Assembly (NCBI RefSeq): GCF_963665445.1
Contig: NZ_OY762276.1
Location: 2,803,501 to 2,867,500, forward strand
DNA: 64,000 bases
Direction of reading: 5' to 3'
Source: an uncultured Desulfobulbus sp.
GTDB lineage: Bacteria; Desulfobacterota; Desulfobulbia; Desulfobulbales; Desulfobulbaceae
The translations under genes and the position numbers were made by a program. Position 1 is the stretch's first letter, and each line of letters opens with the position of its first letter. Below the pieces are notes generated by a model. That model had not been told where the DNA came from. It worked only from the letters and a program-made list of their open reading frames with translations, and made no database searches. Shown here in pieces: positions 17,200-25,278 of this stretch.

Positions 17200-17472
17200 A
17201 GCACTATTCAACGCCTCCGCGCACGTATGCAACCACAAGAAGTCTTCCTCCGGCATGGGCCGGGGGAAGACGATGTGCCCCGAAAGCGGACGGCACGCCT
17301 GTCCGCCAGCCTACTTCAGGGGACCGCCATCCGCATCCTGCACCCAAGGAAACGGATGCGAAAATTGGTCCCGCACTGTATAGCACGTTAACGACTGCAC
17401 GGAGATGCCGGAACACAGCCGGTATCTCCGCGCACTGCAAGTCCCCTTCACTCTCCACGTGCTTCCCATTCC
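17200..17472 (+). ncRNA. Structured leader RNA before the MFS/adenine deaminase genes; cobalamin-riboswitch-like core
   Basis: The bases before the MFS start contain four clear hairpins: GTCTTCC/GGAAGAC (about 17238-17270), CGGAC/GTCCG (about 17288-17306), CGCATCC/GGATGCG (about 17332-17360) and an 11-bp stem GGAGATGCCGG/CCGGTATCTCC (about 17401-17428). The stretch AAGGAAACGGATGCGAAAA followed by GGTCCCGCACTGTA recalls the conserved core of cobalamin riboswitches (GGGAA...GGTG.GAA...CCCGC.ACTGT), and GCCGGAACACAGCC resembles their 3' motif, but the usual internal pairing is incomplete. A CTCCGCGCAC...TGCAA motif occurs at both ends (about 17213 and 17425). The class is uncertain; that the region is structured is clearer. 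Confidence 0.4.
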
Positions 17473-18663
17473 ATGATCGGCAACATTCTCAAACTCAATA
17501 TCTTTGCCTCACTGAAGATGATGCTCTTTCCCATGGCGATCATCACCGTGTTCTGGAAGGACCATATCGGCCTGTCGCTCTCGGAGATTCTCCTGGTCAA
17601 CGTCTTTTTTTCCTCGGCCAACCTCGTGATGGAGTACCCCTCCGGTTACGTCAGCGACCGGCTCGGCTACCGCCTCTCCCTGGTGATTGCCTGCTGTTTC
17701 GGTATCTGCGGGTATGCGGCCTATCTCTTTGCCCACAGCTTCTGGCAGGTGATCGGCGCGGAGCTGCTCCTCGGGGTCTGCTACGCCTTTATCAGCGGTT
17801 CGGACAATGCCCTGCTCTACGAATCGCTGCGTGCAGATGGGCGCGCCGAGCTTTACACCCGCTGCGACGGCCGCATGGCCAGCTGCGCCCAGATCGGCGA
17901 GGCCGGAGGCGCCCTCTGCGCGGGCCTGATGTATGTTGCCAATCCCCTGCTGCCGTTCATGGCCCAGATCGCGGTCTGGACCATGGCCCTGTTGGTGGCC
18001 CTGTCGCTCAAGGAACCGGCAGCGGAAAAGGGGCCGCACATCAGCTCGCATATCAGCGAGGCGCTGCGCATCAGCCGCTATGCCCTGACCGAGAAACCGG
18101 TCATTCGCGCCACCATGTGTTTTGGCCTCCTGCTCGGACTTTCCAGCTTCTACCCGGTCTGGCTGGTGCAACCCTTCATGCAGGACTGCGGTGTGCCCCT
18201 GACCTGGTTCGGCCCCATCTGGGCCGGGGCCAACCTGATGGTCGCCTTCTGCGCCTACCACAGTCACAAACTCCTGGACCGCTTCGGCCTGGAAAGAATG
18301 GTCCTGCTCTTTCTCGCCCTGGTGCTCTGCGGGTATCTCGGCCTGGGGCTGACCTCCATGGCGGGCAGTTTTCTCTTCTACTATCTGCTCACCGCCATGC
18401 GCGGCCTGCAGGGACCGATCACCCGCAGCCTGTTGCAAGAGCGCGCCACCCGGCACATGCGGGCCTCCATCCTCTCCTTGCACAACCTGCTGTTTCGACT
18501 CGGCTATGTCGTCAGCGGGCCGGCCATCGGCTGGATCAGCGACCACCGGGGCATCCAGAGTGCCTTCCTCGCCCTTGCCTGCGGTTTTGCCCTTCTTTTA
18601 CCCCTGGCGGCCCGAACCTTTCTCAAACATCAACGCCAAGACCCTCTCCCTTCTGCGCAATGA
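17473..18663 (+). CDS. MFS transporter
   Basis: A 396-residue major facilitator with about twelve membrane segments; the loop YPSGYVSDRLGYR between segments 2 and 3 is the MFS signature. The protein is of the general drug/metabolite exporter-like type and no substrate can be read from it. It lies seven bases before the adenine deaminase gene and is preceded by a structured leader, so transport of a purine, or of a compound sensed by the leader, is possible. No clear Shine-Dalgarno precedes the ATG, which fits control by the leader. Confidence 0.85.
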   Translation: MIGNILKLNIFASLKMMLFPMAIITVFWKDHIGLSLSEILLVNVFFSSANLVMEYPSGYVSDRLGYRLSLVIACCFGICGYAAYLFAHSFWQVIGAELLLGVCYAFISGSDNALLYESLRADGRAELYTRCDGRMASCAQIGEAGGALCAGLMYVANPLLPFMAQIAVWTMALLVALSLKEPAAEKGPHISSHISEALRISRYALTEKPVIRATMCFGLLLGLSSFYPVWLVQPFMQDCGVPLTWFGPIWAGANLMVAFCAYHSHKLLDRFGLERMVLLFLALVLCGYLGLGLTSMAGSFLFYYLLTAMRGLQGPITRSLLQERATRHMRASILSLHNLLFRLGYVVSGPAIGWISDHRGIQSAFLALACGFALLLPLAARTFLKHQRQDPLPSAQ

Positions 18664-18670
18664 GGTGAGC

Positions 18671-20320
18671 ATGAAACGCACACGACAGACAAGCGGCATG
18701 GTGGTGGACATTGTCAACCGACGGGTTTTCCCGGCCCGCATCGAGGTGAACGATGACGGCCTGATCGCGGCCATGCACCACGAAGACCGTCCCGATCCGG
18801 GCTACATCCTCCCCGGTTTTGTCGATGCCCATGTGCACGTGGAAAGCTCGATGCTCTGCCCTACCGCCTTTGCCCGTGCAGCCGTCTGCCGTGGCACCTT
18901 GGCGGCCGTGATCGATCCCCATGAAATTGCCAATGTCCTCGGCGTGCCTGGGGTGGAATTCATGGTCGCGGAATGCGGGCGCAGCCCCTTTCATTTTGCC
19001 GTCGGCGCGCCGTCCTGTGTCCCGGCCACGCCCTTTGACAGCGCCGGGGCGGTCCTGGATGGTGATGCCGTGGCCAAACTGTTGGCACGCAAGGAGATCA
19101 GCCATCTTTCGGAGATGATGAACGTGCCCGGGGTGTTGACGGGCGACAAGGAGGTTGCGGCCAAACTGGCGGCCGCGCGCAGGGCAGGAAAGCCCATCGA
19201 CGGCCACGCTCCGGGCCTGGAGGGAGCCCCCCTGCACCAGTACATCCAGGCCGGGATCTCCACCGATCACGAATGCCTCAGCCTGGCGGAGGCCAGGGAA
19301 AAGGCTGCTCTCGGCATGCACATCCTCCTCCGCCAAGGCTCGGCAGCCCGCAGTTTTCAGGAGTTGCTGCCGCTTGTGCAACACTACCCGGATCAATGCA
19401 TGTTCTGCAGCGATGACAAGCATCCCGACGACCTGCTCCAGGGCCATATCGATGAACTGGTGCGGATGGCCGTAGCAGCGGGCTATGATCTCTTTGACGT
19501 GCTGCGTGCCGCCAGCCTCAATCCGGCCCGGCATTACAACATTGCCCTGGGACTGCTCCAGGCGGGACAACCAGCGGATTGGATCGAGGTCGACAACCTC
19601 CAGGATTTTCGCGTGCAGCGATCCGTGCTCGCAGGCGAGGTGGTGGCCGAACAGGGGACTCCCCGGCTCGCTCTCGAGGAGCCACTGCACCGACCCAATC
19701 ATTTTTGCCTGCGCCCTGTCAACGCCGCGCAGTTCCGCATCCAGGCCAGGCCCGGAGACTGCCGCGTCATCGGCGTCCGCGAGGGCGAGTTGGTGACCGA
19801 TGCCCTCGCCTGCCGGCCCACGGTGGTCAACGGCGAGGTGATCGCCGATCCCAGGCGGGATCTGCTCAAACTGGCGGTGTTCAACCGCTATGCCGCAACC
19901 CCCGCACCGGCCCTGGCCCTGGTTGCAGGACTTGGATTGCAGCAAGGGGCCCTCGCCTCCAGCGTGGCCCACGACTCCCACCACCTGATCTGTGCCGGAA
20001 CCGACGATGCTTTGATGGCTCAAGCGGCAAATGCGGTCATTGCCCAAGGGGGAGGACTGGCGGCGGTCGACGGCAATGGCGAGCTTAGCCTGATACCCCT
20101 GCCGGTTGCCGGGCTGATGACGGCGGGCAGCTGCGAACAGGCGGCTGAAGAGTACCGTCTGGTCACGGAGAGGGCCCGGGCCTGCGGTTGCCGTCTCCTG
20201 GCGCCCTTCATGGCCCTTTCTTTCCTCGCCCTGCCGGTGATCCCGGCGCTCAAGCTCACCGACCGGGGACTGTTCGATGCCAGCGGCTTTGCCCCGGTCG
20301 ATCTCTGGCTGGAGCCTTGA
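18671..20320 (+). CDS. ade: Adenine deaminase
   Basis: Amidohydrolase that converts adenine to hypoxanthine plus ammonia in purine salvage. It has 549 residues, near the family norm. Visible family blocks are the metal-binding GFVDAHVHVESSML, IDPHEIANVLG, DGHAPG, STDHEC and CSDDKHPDDL. The ATG at 18671 follows GAGGTGAGC; the open frame further upstream lies inside the MFS gene and is not used. It is cotranscribed with the MFS transporter. Confidence 0.95.
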   Translation: MKRTRQTSGMVVDIVNRRVFPARIEVNDDGLIAAMHHEDRPDPGYILPGFVDAHVHVESSMLCPTAFARAAVCRGTLAAVIDPHEIANVLGVPGVEFMVAECGRSPFHFAVGAPSCVPATPFDSAGAVLDGDAVAKLLARKEISHLSEMMNVPGVLTGDKEVAAKLAAARRAGKPIDGHAPGLEGAPLHQYIQAGISTDHECLSLAEAREKAALGMHILLRQGSAARSFQELLPLVQHYPDQCMFCSDDKHPDDLLQGHIDELVRMAVAAGYDLFDVLRAASLNPARHYNIALGLLQAGQPADWIEVDNLQDFRVQRSVLAGEVVAEQGTPRLALEEPLHRPNHFCLRPVNAAQFRIQARPGDCRVIGVREGELVTDALACRPTVVNGEVIADPRRDLLKLAVFNRYAATPAPALALVAGLGLQQGALASSVAHDSHHLICAGTDDALMAQAANAVIAQGGGLAAVDGNGELSLIPLPVAGLMTAGSCEQAAEEYRLVTERARACGCRLLAPFMALSFLALPVIPALKLTDRGLFDASGFAPVDLWLEP

Positions 20321-20369
20321 TCAGGGGAAAACCGTTTATGCGTCCCCTTAGACCTCAGCGTCAAAGGAT

Positions 20370-21249
20370 GAGATCTCTCCCGCTGGTCGAGATGACTGAG
20401 GCGGGGTTGACTTGGAATGATCTGGCCCCTCCCCGGATGTCATCCCGAAGGTGAGGGATCTCGGCAATTATCCAGAATGAGATCTCTCCCGCTGGTCGAG
20501 ATGACCGAAGTGGGGCCGACTTCTGGTGCTCTGGCCCCTCCCCGGATGTCATCCCGAACAAGGTGAGGGATCTCGGCAATCATCCAGGATGAGATCTCTC
20601 CCGCTGGTCGAGATGACCGAGGTGGGGCCGACTTCTGGTGCTCTGGCCCCTCCCCGGATGTCATCCCGAACAAGGTGAGGACTCTCGGTGATTATCCAGA
20701 ATGAGATCTCTCCCGCTGGTCGAGATGACCGAGGTGGGGCCGACTTCTGGTGCTCTGGCCCCTCCCCGGATGTCATCCCGAACAAGGTGAGGGATCTCGG
20801 CAATCATCCAGGATGAGATCTCTCCCGCTGGTCGAGATGACCGAGGCGGGGCCGACTTCTGGTGCTCTGGCCCCTCCCCGGATGTCATCCCGAACAAGGT
20901 GAGGGATCTTGGCAATTATCCAGGATGAGATCTCTCCCGCTGGTCGAGATGACTGAGGCGGGGCAGACTTCTGGTGCTCTGGCCCCTCCCCGGATGTCAT
21001 CCCGAACAAGGTGAGGGATCTCGGTGATTATCCAGAATGAGATCTCTCCCGCTGGTCGAGATGACTGAGGCGGGGCAGACTTCTGGTGCTCTGGCCCCTC
21101 CCCGGATGTCATCCCGAACAAGGTGAGGGATCTCGGCAATTATCCAGGATGAGATCTCTCCCGCTGGTCGAGATGACCGAGGCGGGGCAGACTTCTGGTG
21201 CTCTGGCCCCTCCCCGGATGTCATCCCGAACGGATGTGAGGGATCTCGT
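20370..21249. repeat. Eight-copy tandem repeat, 112-bp unit with inner inverted repeats
   Basis: Units begin with GAGATCTCTCCCGC at 20370, 20479, 20591, 20703, 20815, 20927, 21039 and 21151: one step of 109 then six of 112. Each unit has a 27-bp arm ending TGGTCGAGATGAC, a 42-bp spacer that can itself fold (GGGGCC/GGCCCC), a second 27-bp arm starting GTCATCCCGAAC that is an imperfect inverted copy of the first (21 of 27 positions), and a 16-bp linker. Copies differ by few bases. No unique spacers exist, so it is not a CRISPR. Open frames across it are by-products of the 112-bp periodicity. The remaining gap to 21374 shows nothing. Confidence 0.95.
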
Positions 21250-21374
21250 TGTTTCTGTGGAATAAGACCGCTCCTCCCCCCCACAATGATTGCACGGTTG
21301 TAGAAACGGGCCACGCCCGTGACAAAAAAATACCCTTCCAGCTCGGTTTCGCGGGAAATCACATAAAAAAAAAG

Positions 21375-22199
21375 TCATTCTCTTTTCAGCCAATGCTCCA
21401 GGCCAAGTCCGCTCAGCCCCTCTTGGAGGTGGGCGACAGCGCCGTCGACCCAACGTTCGCACTCCTCGGCCTTTCCGCTGACAGCGGTGAAGAGGATATC
21501 AAGCTCCGGCACCTCGCCCAAAGCGCGCGCCAAAGACTTGATATAGACCTGGGGATAGGCAGCGACCACACTCGTCAAGGCGGGCGCCATGATCGATTCG
21601 TCGTTGCAGCGCACGGTGATCATCCGCGCGTAGGAGCCGCCGCGGCCGAACTGTTCATCGAGAAAATCCTTGAGCGATTCGCTGAGAATCCCCTTGAGTT
21701 CCGGGGGAACGCCGGGCAGGGAGACGATTGCGGTCGAACCGACCCGGAGCAGCACCCCCGGTGCGGTTCCCGCGGGGTTGTAGATCGGCTCGGCACCCCT
21801 GGGCAGCCAGGCCATTTTTTCGCGGAAGGGATTGAGCCCCCCTTCGGCCATCACGCCCTGGGCAAAAAAGTCATCGTAGCGTTGGCGGACCATCTCCCGG
21901 GCCCTGGCGTGGAGGACAAGATCCACCCCGGCACCTCGGGCCACCGCGGCCAGGGTCAGGTCGTCATCGGTGGGCCCCAGGCCGCCGGAGGTCAGTAGCA
22001 GCCCCACCCCGCGATCGATCCCTGCCCTGACCGCCGCGGCAATCTCCTCCTCGATATCAGGCAACAGGGTCACCCGCACCACCTTTCCGCCCCGGCTGTT
22101 GACCAGCTGACAGATCCAGTGGGTGTTGGTATCGAGAATTTCCCCCCGCAGGAGTTCATTGCCAATGGACAGAATTTCCACGGTTTGCTGTTGTGTCAT
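21375..22199 (-). CDS. CinA-type molybdopterin-binding domain protein
   Basis: A 274-residue protein matching the N-terminal (MoaB/Mog-like, COG1058) domain of CinA: EILSIGNELLRGEILDTN, LLLTSGGLGPTDDD and SLPGVPPEL are the family blocks. The C-terminal nicotinamide-nucleotide amidohydrolase domain of full CinA is absent. The stand-alone domain is linked to ADP-ribose/NAD-derivative pyrophosphatase activity in related proteins, but the role here is not settled. The ATG has GAGGAG six bases upstream. It lies alone next to the tandem repeat array. Confidence 0.88.
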   Translation of the reverse strand: MTQQQTVEILSIGNELLRGEILDTNTHWICQLVNSRGGKVVRVTLLPDIEEEIAAAVRAGIDRGVGLLLTSGGLGPTDDDLTLAAVARGAGVDLVLHARAREMVRQRYDDFFAQGVMAEGGLNPFREKMAWLPRGAEPIYNPAGTAPGVLLRVGSTAIVSLPGVPPELKGILSESLKDFLDEQFGRGGSYARMITVRCNDESIMAPALTSVVAAYPQVYIKSLARALGEVPELDILFTAVSGKAEECERWVDGAVAHLQEGLSGLGLEHWLKRE

Positions 22200-22336
22200 A
22201 GACGCTCCTCATGTATCACCAAGGTATCGATCTCCGGAATGCAGCCACACAGTGGCAGCGTTCATCCCTGTTTCAATCCACAATCAATGGGTATGGTATA
22301 TATGAAATGGAGATTTTACCAGCCAGGGAGGTAAAA

Positions 22337-22804
22337 ATGATTGCAGCAAGACAGTTTCATCACAAAGCTCACCCGTGCCCTCTGTTGCCGCTTCTGTTCG
22401 TTGGGGCCATGCTGGTAATTGCTGCGACAGCCTTGGCAGCAACACCGGTGCTCACCCCCATGGGAGAGGGGCTGGTCCACGACAGCAAGAGCGGCCTGGT
22501 CTGGCAGATGGAGCGGAGCAGGAAAGTGCGAACACCCGCCGAGGCTGAACAATACCTTGCCCAGCTCAACCAAGGCACCTTTCACGACTGGCGATTGCCA
22601 ACCAAGTGGGAGCTCTATGACCTGTTTTCCGTGTTCGACCTGAAGAAAAACGGGGAGGTCAAGCTGAAACTCGAGGGGAGCTATTGGCTCAAGGAGGAGA
22701 ACGGTGCGGTGTATCCCGGGTCCTGGGAGACCGGTGATCAGTGTGGGCCTGAGCGCGCCTTTTTCAAAACCAAGTCGGGGTATGTGCGGGCGGTGCGACC
22801 GTGA
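22337..22804 (+). CDS. Exported DUF1566 (Lcl C-terminal-like) protein
   Basis: A 155-residue secreted protein: a long signal peptide ending about residue 35 (ALAA), then a DUF1566-type domain (GLVWQMERS, AEQYLAQLNQGTFHDWRLPTKWEL). Proteins with this domain are often surface or periplasmic; the function is unknown. The ATG at 22337 has GGGAGG at good spacing; longer in-frame starts are not supported. No partner gene is adjacent. Confidence 0.8.
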   Translation: MIAARQFHHKAHPCPLLPLLFVGAMLVIAATALAATPVLTPMGEGLVHDSKSGLVWQMERSRKVRTPAEAEQYLAQLNQGTFHDWRLPTKWELYDLFSVFDLKKNGEVKLKLEGSYWLKEENGAVYPGSWETGDQCGPERAFFKTKSGYVRAVRP

Positions 22805-22940
22805 GGTTGCCCTGGCCAACACGGGTTAGCTTCAAGGTAGGGGAGGAAGCAGCAAGCAGAGTGCAATGGGTAAAATTGTGCTTTTGCGACCAGCTAGCAC
22901 TTCTTTGGAGCACTTCTTTGGTTATGTGGCGCTTAAAAAC

Positions 22941-22972
22941 AAAAAGGCGAAGCCTGAGGCTCCGCCTTTTTT
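22941..22972. terminator. Bidirectional terminator
   Basis: AAAAAGGCGAAGCC and GGCTCCGCCTTTTTT form a stem around TGA with A-run and T-run on either side. It can end the DUF1566 transcript on the plus strand and the PEP-CTERM-like gene on the minus strand. Confidence 0.85.
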
Positions 22973-22993
22973 ATCAATATTTGCTTAAAGTTA

Positions 22994-23674
22994 TCAGCTA
23001 CGCCGACGTGATGCAAAACCGACCAGGCCTAGGATACTGCTCCCAAGGAGCAAAGCAGAAGAGGGCACAGGGACAGCACTCACCTTTTGTGTAAGAATCC
23101 AAGTATCTGGTCCATCACTTGTACCTGTGAGCGTACTCGTCATCCCTAAATACAATGACTGCCAGCTATTTATACTTTCGATATATTTCACAGCGTCGTC
23201 ATTAAGAGTAAATGCAACATCCCCCCCCCCAACCCCTTTATTGACCAGTGTTATTTCTTGTGGATATGAAGCAAAATCCAGCCCAAGCGTACAATTTACG
23301 CCCCCTGAAGCATTATATAGGATTACAGTGGTTGCACCGATAGTTATAGTTGTATCATTCTCAGCAGCATTAAGTATAAGTGTCAGTCCGGATAATGTAT
23401 TAAATTTACCAAGACTTTGAGCTTGGGTTTCATTTTTCTTAGCATCGCCTGTCCAATCGCTCGCAGTTCCAGTCCAATATACCGACCCAGTTTCACTACT
23501 AGGGGCTTGCAAAGTCAGGAGATTAATTTGAGTACCGAATCCTAATCCGGTATGATCATATGTACTGTCATATACAAAATAACCAACATCACTAGCAAAG
23601 GCACATTCATAACCAGCTAACGTGCCCAGTCCAAGCAATCCACTGAGAGCGCAAACAGCCAACTTTTTCTTCAT
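22994..23674 (-). CDS. PEP-CTERM-like exported protein
   Basis: A 226-residue protein with a signal peptide (KKKLAVCALSGLLGLGTLAG, to about residue 27), a Thr/Ser/Asn-rich body and a C-terminal sorting signal VPVPSSALLLGSSILGLVG followed by a basic tail. This tripartite end (P-x-P motif, membrane helix, Arg cluster) is the type processed by exosortase for surface or exopolysaccharide-linked proteins. No exosortase gene is in the window. The ATG at 23674 has GGAGGG at good spacing. Base composition is clearly richer in A+T than the neighbours, which suggests transfer. Confidence 0.8.
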   Translation of the reverse strand: MKKKLAVCALSGLLGLGTLAGYECAFASDVGYFVYDSTYDHTGLGFGTQINLLTLQAPSSETGSVYWTGTASDWTGDAKKNETQAQSLGKFNTLSGLTLILNAAENDTTITIGATTVILYNASGGVNCTLGLDFASYPQEITLVNKGVGGGDVAFTLNDDAVKYIESINSWQSLYLGMTSTLTGTSDGPDTWILTQKVSAVPVPSSALLLGSSILGLVGFASRRRS

Positions 23675-23757
23675 CTTTCCCTCCAGTTTCGATTGAACAA
23701 TCCAATAAAAGCAAAACCTGCCTATTTCAAAAATAAGTCCTAGAAACCCTGTATTTC

Positions 23758-24132
23758 TTAGCAAAAAACATACCTTTCACAAATCAACCCTGGAGCCCTT
23801 GAAATGCTTACCATCCACCCCATGTTCCTATCGGCAGCACCCGAAAATTCCGCACCGCACATGCAAAAAAAGCAATAAAACAGTATATTAGCAGCGAATA
23901 GCGTTTTGTGAGATTGACGGCAAAATCTGGACTCTACCTCAGAACATGCCGACAACGCATTCAAGCAGCATTCCTGCCTTCCGTCGGTCTTCGGTTCACT
24001 TTTTTCCGATACAACCACTCCGGAAAGCGCTCCTGCCCTATCGGTATATTTATTTGAAATAACATATAATTTATCGTTCCCTTGACAAATCAGAGCAGCA
24101 TCATTTCCGCCAATCTGAATTTTACTCGCCAT
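23758..24132 (-). CDS. Uncertain hypothetical protein in AT-rich islet
   Basis: An open frame of 124 codons from ATG 24132 (longer starts up to 24234 exist), encoding a Cys-rich sequence with no family that I recognise. The start has only a weak GGGAA ahead of it. It runs in the same direction as the PEP-CTERM-like gene. It may be a real orphan, a gene remnant or chance. Apart from it, the 23675-24423 stretch holds only the terminator below. Confidence 0.25.
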   Translation of the reverse strand: MASKIQIGGNDAALICQGNDKLYVISNKYTDRAGALSGVVVSEKSEPKTDGRQECCLNALSACSEVESRFCRQSHKTLFAANILFYCFFCMCGAEFSGAADRNMGWMVSISRAPGLICERYVFC

Positions 24133-24305
24133 AGGATTCCCTGATACAGAGTAGGACGCCCGCTTGAGCCAACCAGTTGTTAAGAAATGAAAAGCTCTCG
24201 ACATTTCCCAACCTAAAATATAATTATTTCGCAAAATTCCGATTATACGAAAAAAATCCGTTCCCGCTTCCCAATTGCCTCAGCCCCAAAGCGGTCAATC
24301 TCCAC

Positions 24306-24342
24306 AAAAAAACCCATCCCGGTGCAGTTCACCGAGATGGGT
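24306..24342 (-). terminator. Rho-independent terminator after the L,D-transpeptidase gene
   Basis: On the minus strand ACCCATCTCGGTG pairs with CACCGGGATGGGT (one G-U) over a 5-nt loop, followed by seven Ts. Confidence 0.85.
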
Positions 24343-24423
24343 ATGGTCTCCCCATGCCTGCCGACATACGGAGGCATGGCCACTGTATTCTTTTTCAGTA
24401 ATAACGAGGAACTCTTCCGCCGC

Positions 24424-25197
24424 TCAATACCCTCCCCGCTTCATCGCCAGCTTCGGTCCGCGCGAGGTGACCACATACTCGCCGTTGCGCACCGCGATCT
24501 CCGGGACCTGCTTGAACTGCTCAAAGGCCGCGAAGCCGGGCTCGAGACTCTTCCAGAAGGAGATCCAGGGCGAGGCCGCGAATTTCTGCAGGTTGCGCGG
24601 GGTCAGCGGAAAGGGAAAGATATGGACACTGAACTGCTCCTGCCCCCGGGCCAGGGCCTCGTGGGCGAGGAAGTAGATCTCTTCGATGCGGTGGTTGGTC
24701 ATGGCAAAACAGCCCACGGACTGGCAGTCGCCATGGACCATGATCAGGCTGCCGGTGTGGTGCTTGGCGATGTCGAACTCATTGGGATAGCCCACGTCAA
24801 AGGCAAGATGGTAGCCTGATTTGGGATTGAGCTGTTCGGGCGTCACCGAATAAAACCCTTCCGGGGCCTGCCAGTCGCCCTCGTTCACCTTGGGCCCGGG
24901 AAAGCCGGAGAAGGTGCAGATGCGATAGGCTTTGAAGAGTTCAAACCCCCGCCCCTTGTTCATCCACACTTCCAACGTACCGGGAATTTTGAAAATACGG
25001 ACAAAAATTGGCTGGCCTGCCTGAAACCCCCTGGCCTGCAGTTCCCGCTGCAGCTTGGTCCGGGTTTGCGACATCAGGTTTTCCGCCTTGGGGGTGATCG
25101 GCAGATCAGCCGCGCTTGCGGCTGGAACCGTCCACACAAGCAATGCGGACACCAGCGCCCCTTGAACGATTCGAGAAAAAATGCGAAGACTTTGCAT
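24424..25197 (-). CDS. L,D-transpeptidase (YafK-like)
   Basis: A periplasmic peptidoglycan enzyme of the YkuD family; YafK/DpaA in E. coli releases Braun's lipoprotein from murein. 257 residues: signal peptide ending near ASAAD, then the catalytic domain with HHTGSLIMVHGDCQSVGCFA, giving the His and the Cys of the H...S-x-G-C motif. The C-terminal tail (FPFPLTPRNLQKF ... FWKSLEPGFAAFE) is typical of the YafK subgroup. GAGG precedes the start. It stands alone with its own terminator. Confidence 0.88.
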   Translation of the reverse strand: MQSLRIFSRIVQGALVSALLVWTVPAASAADLPITPKAENLMSQTRTKLQRELQARGFQAGQPIFVRIFKIPGTLEVWMNKGRGFELFKAYRICTFSGFPGPKVNEGDWQAPEGFYSVTPEQLNPKSGYHLAFDVGYPNEFDIAKHHTGSLIMVHGDCQSVGCFAMTNHRIEEIYFLAHEALARGQEQFSVHIFPFPLTPRNLQKFAASPWISFWKSLEPGFAAFEQFKQVPEIAVRNGEYVVTSRGPKLAMKRGGY

Positions 25198-25278
25198 AGG
25201 CCTCAGTGGTTGAAGAAAAACAAACGATCCGCCACCGGAAATGGCACCGGATCGACTTTGGCGTGTGACCGCCGCGGC

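Noticed and set aside
17200..17472. Firm call of a cobalamin riboswitch
   Set aside because: The core words are similar, but part of the conserved internal pairing is missing and I could not run a covariance search.
20370..21249. CRISPR array
   Set aside because: The repeat is regular, but the parts between conserved blocks are the same in every copy; there are no unique spacers and no cas genes.
20361..21462. Several overlapping minus-strand frames of 70-120 codons across the tandem repeat
   Set aside because: They repeat the same translated phrase in each unit and reflect the 112-bp period, without ribosome sites.
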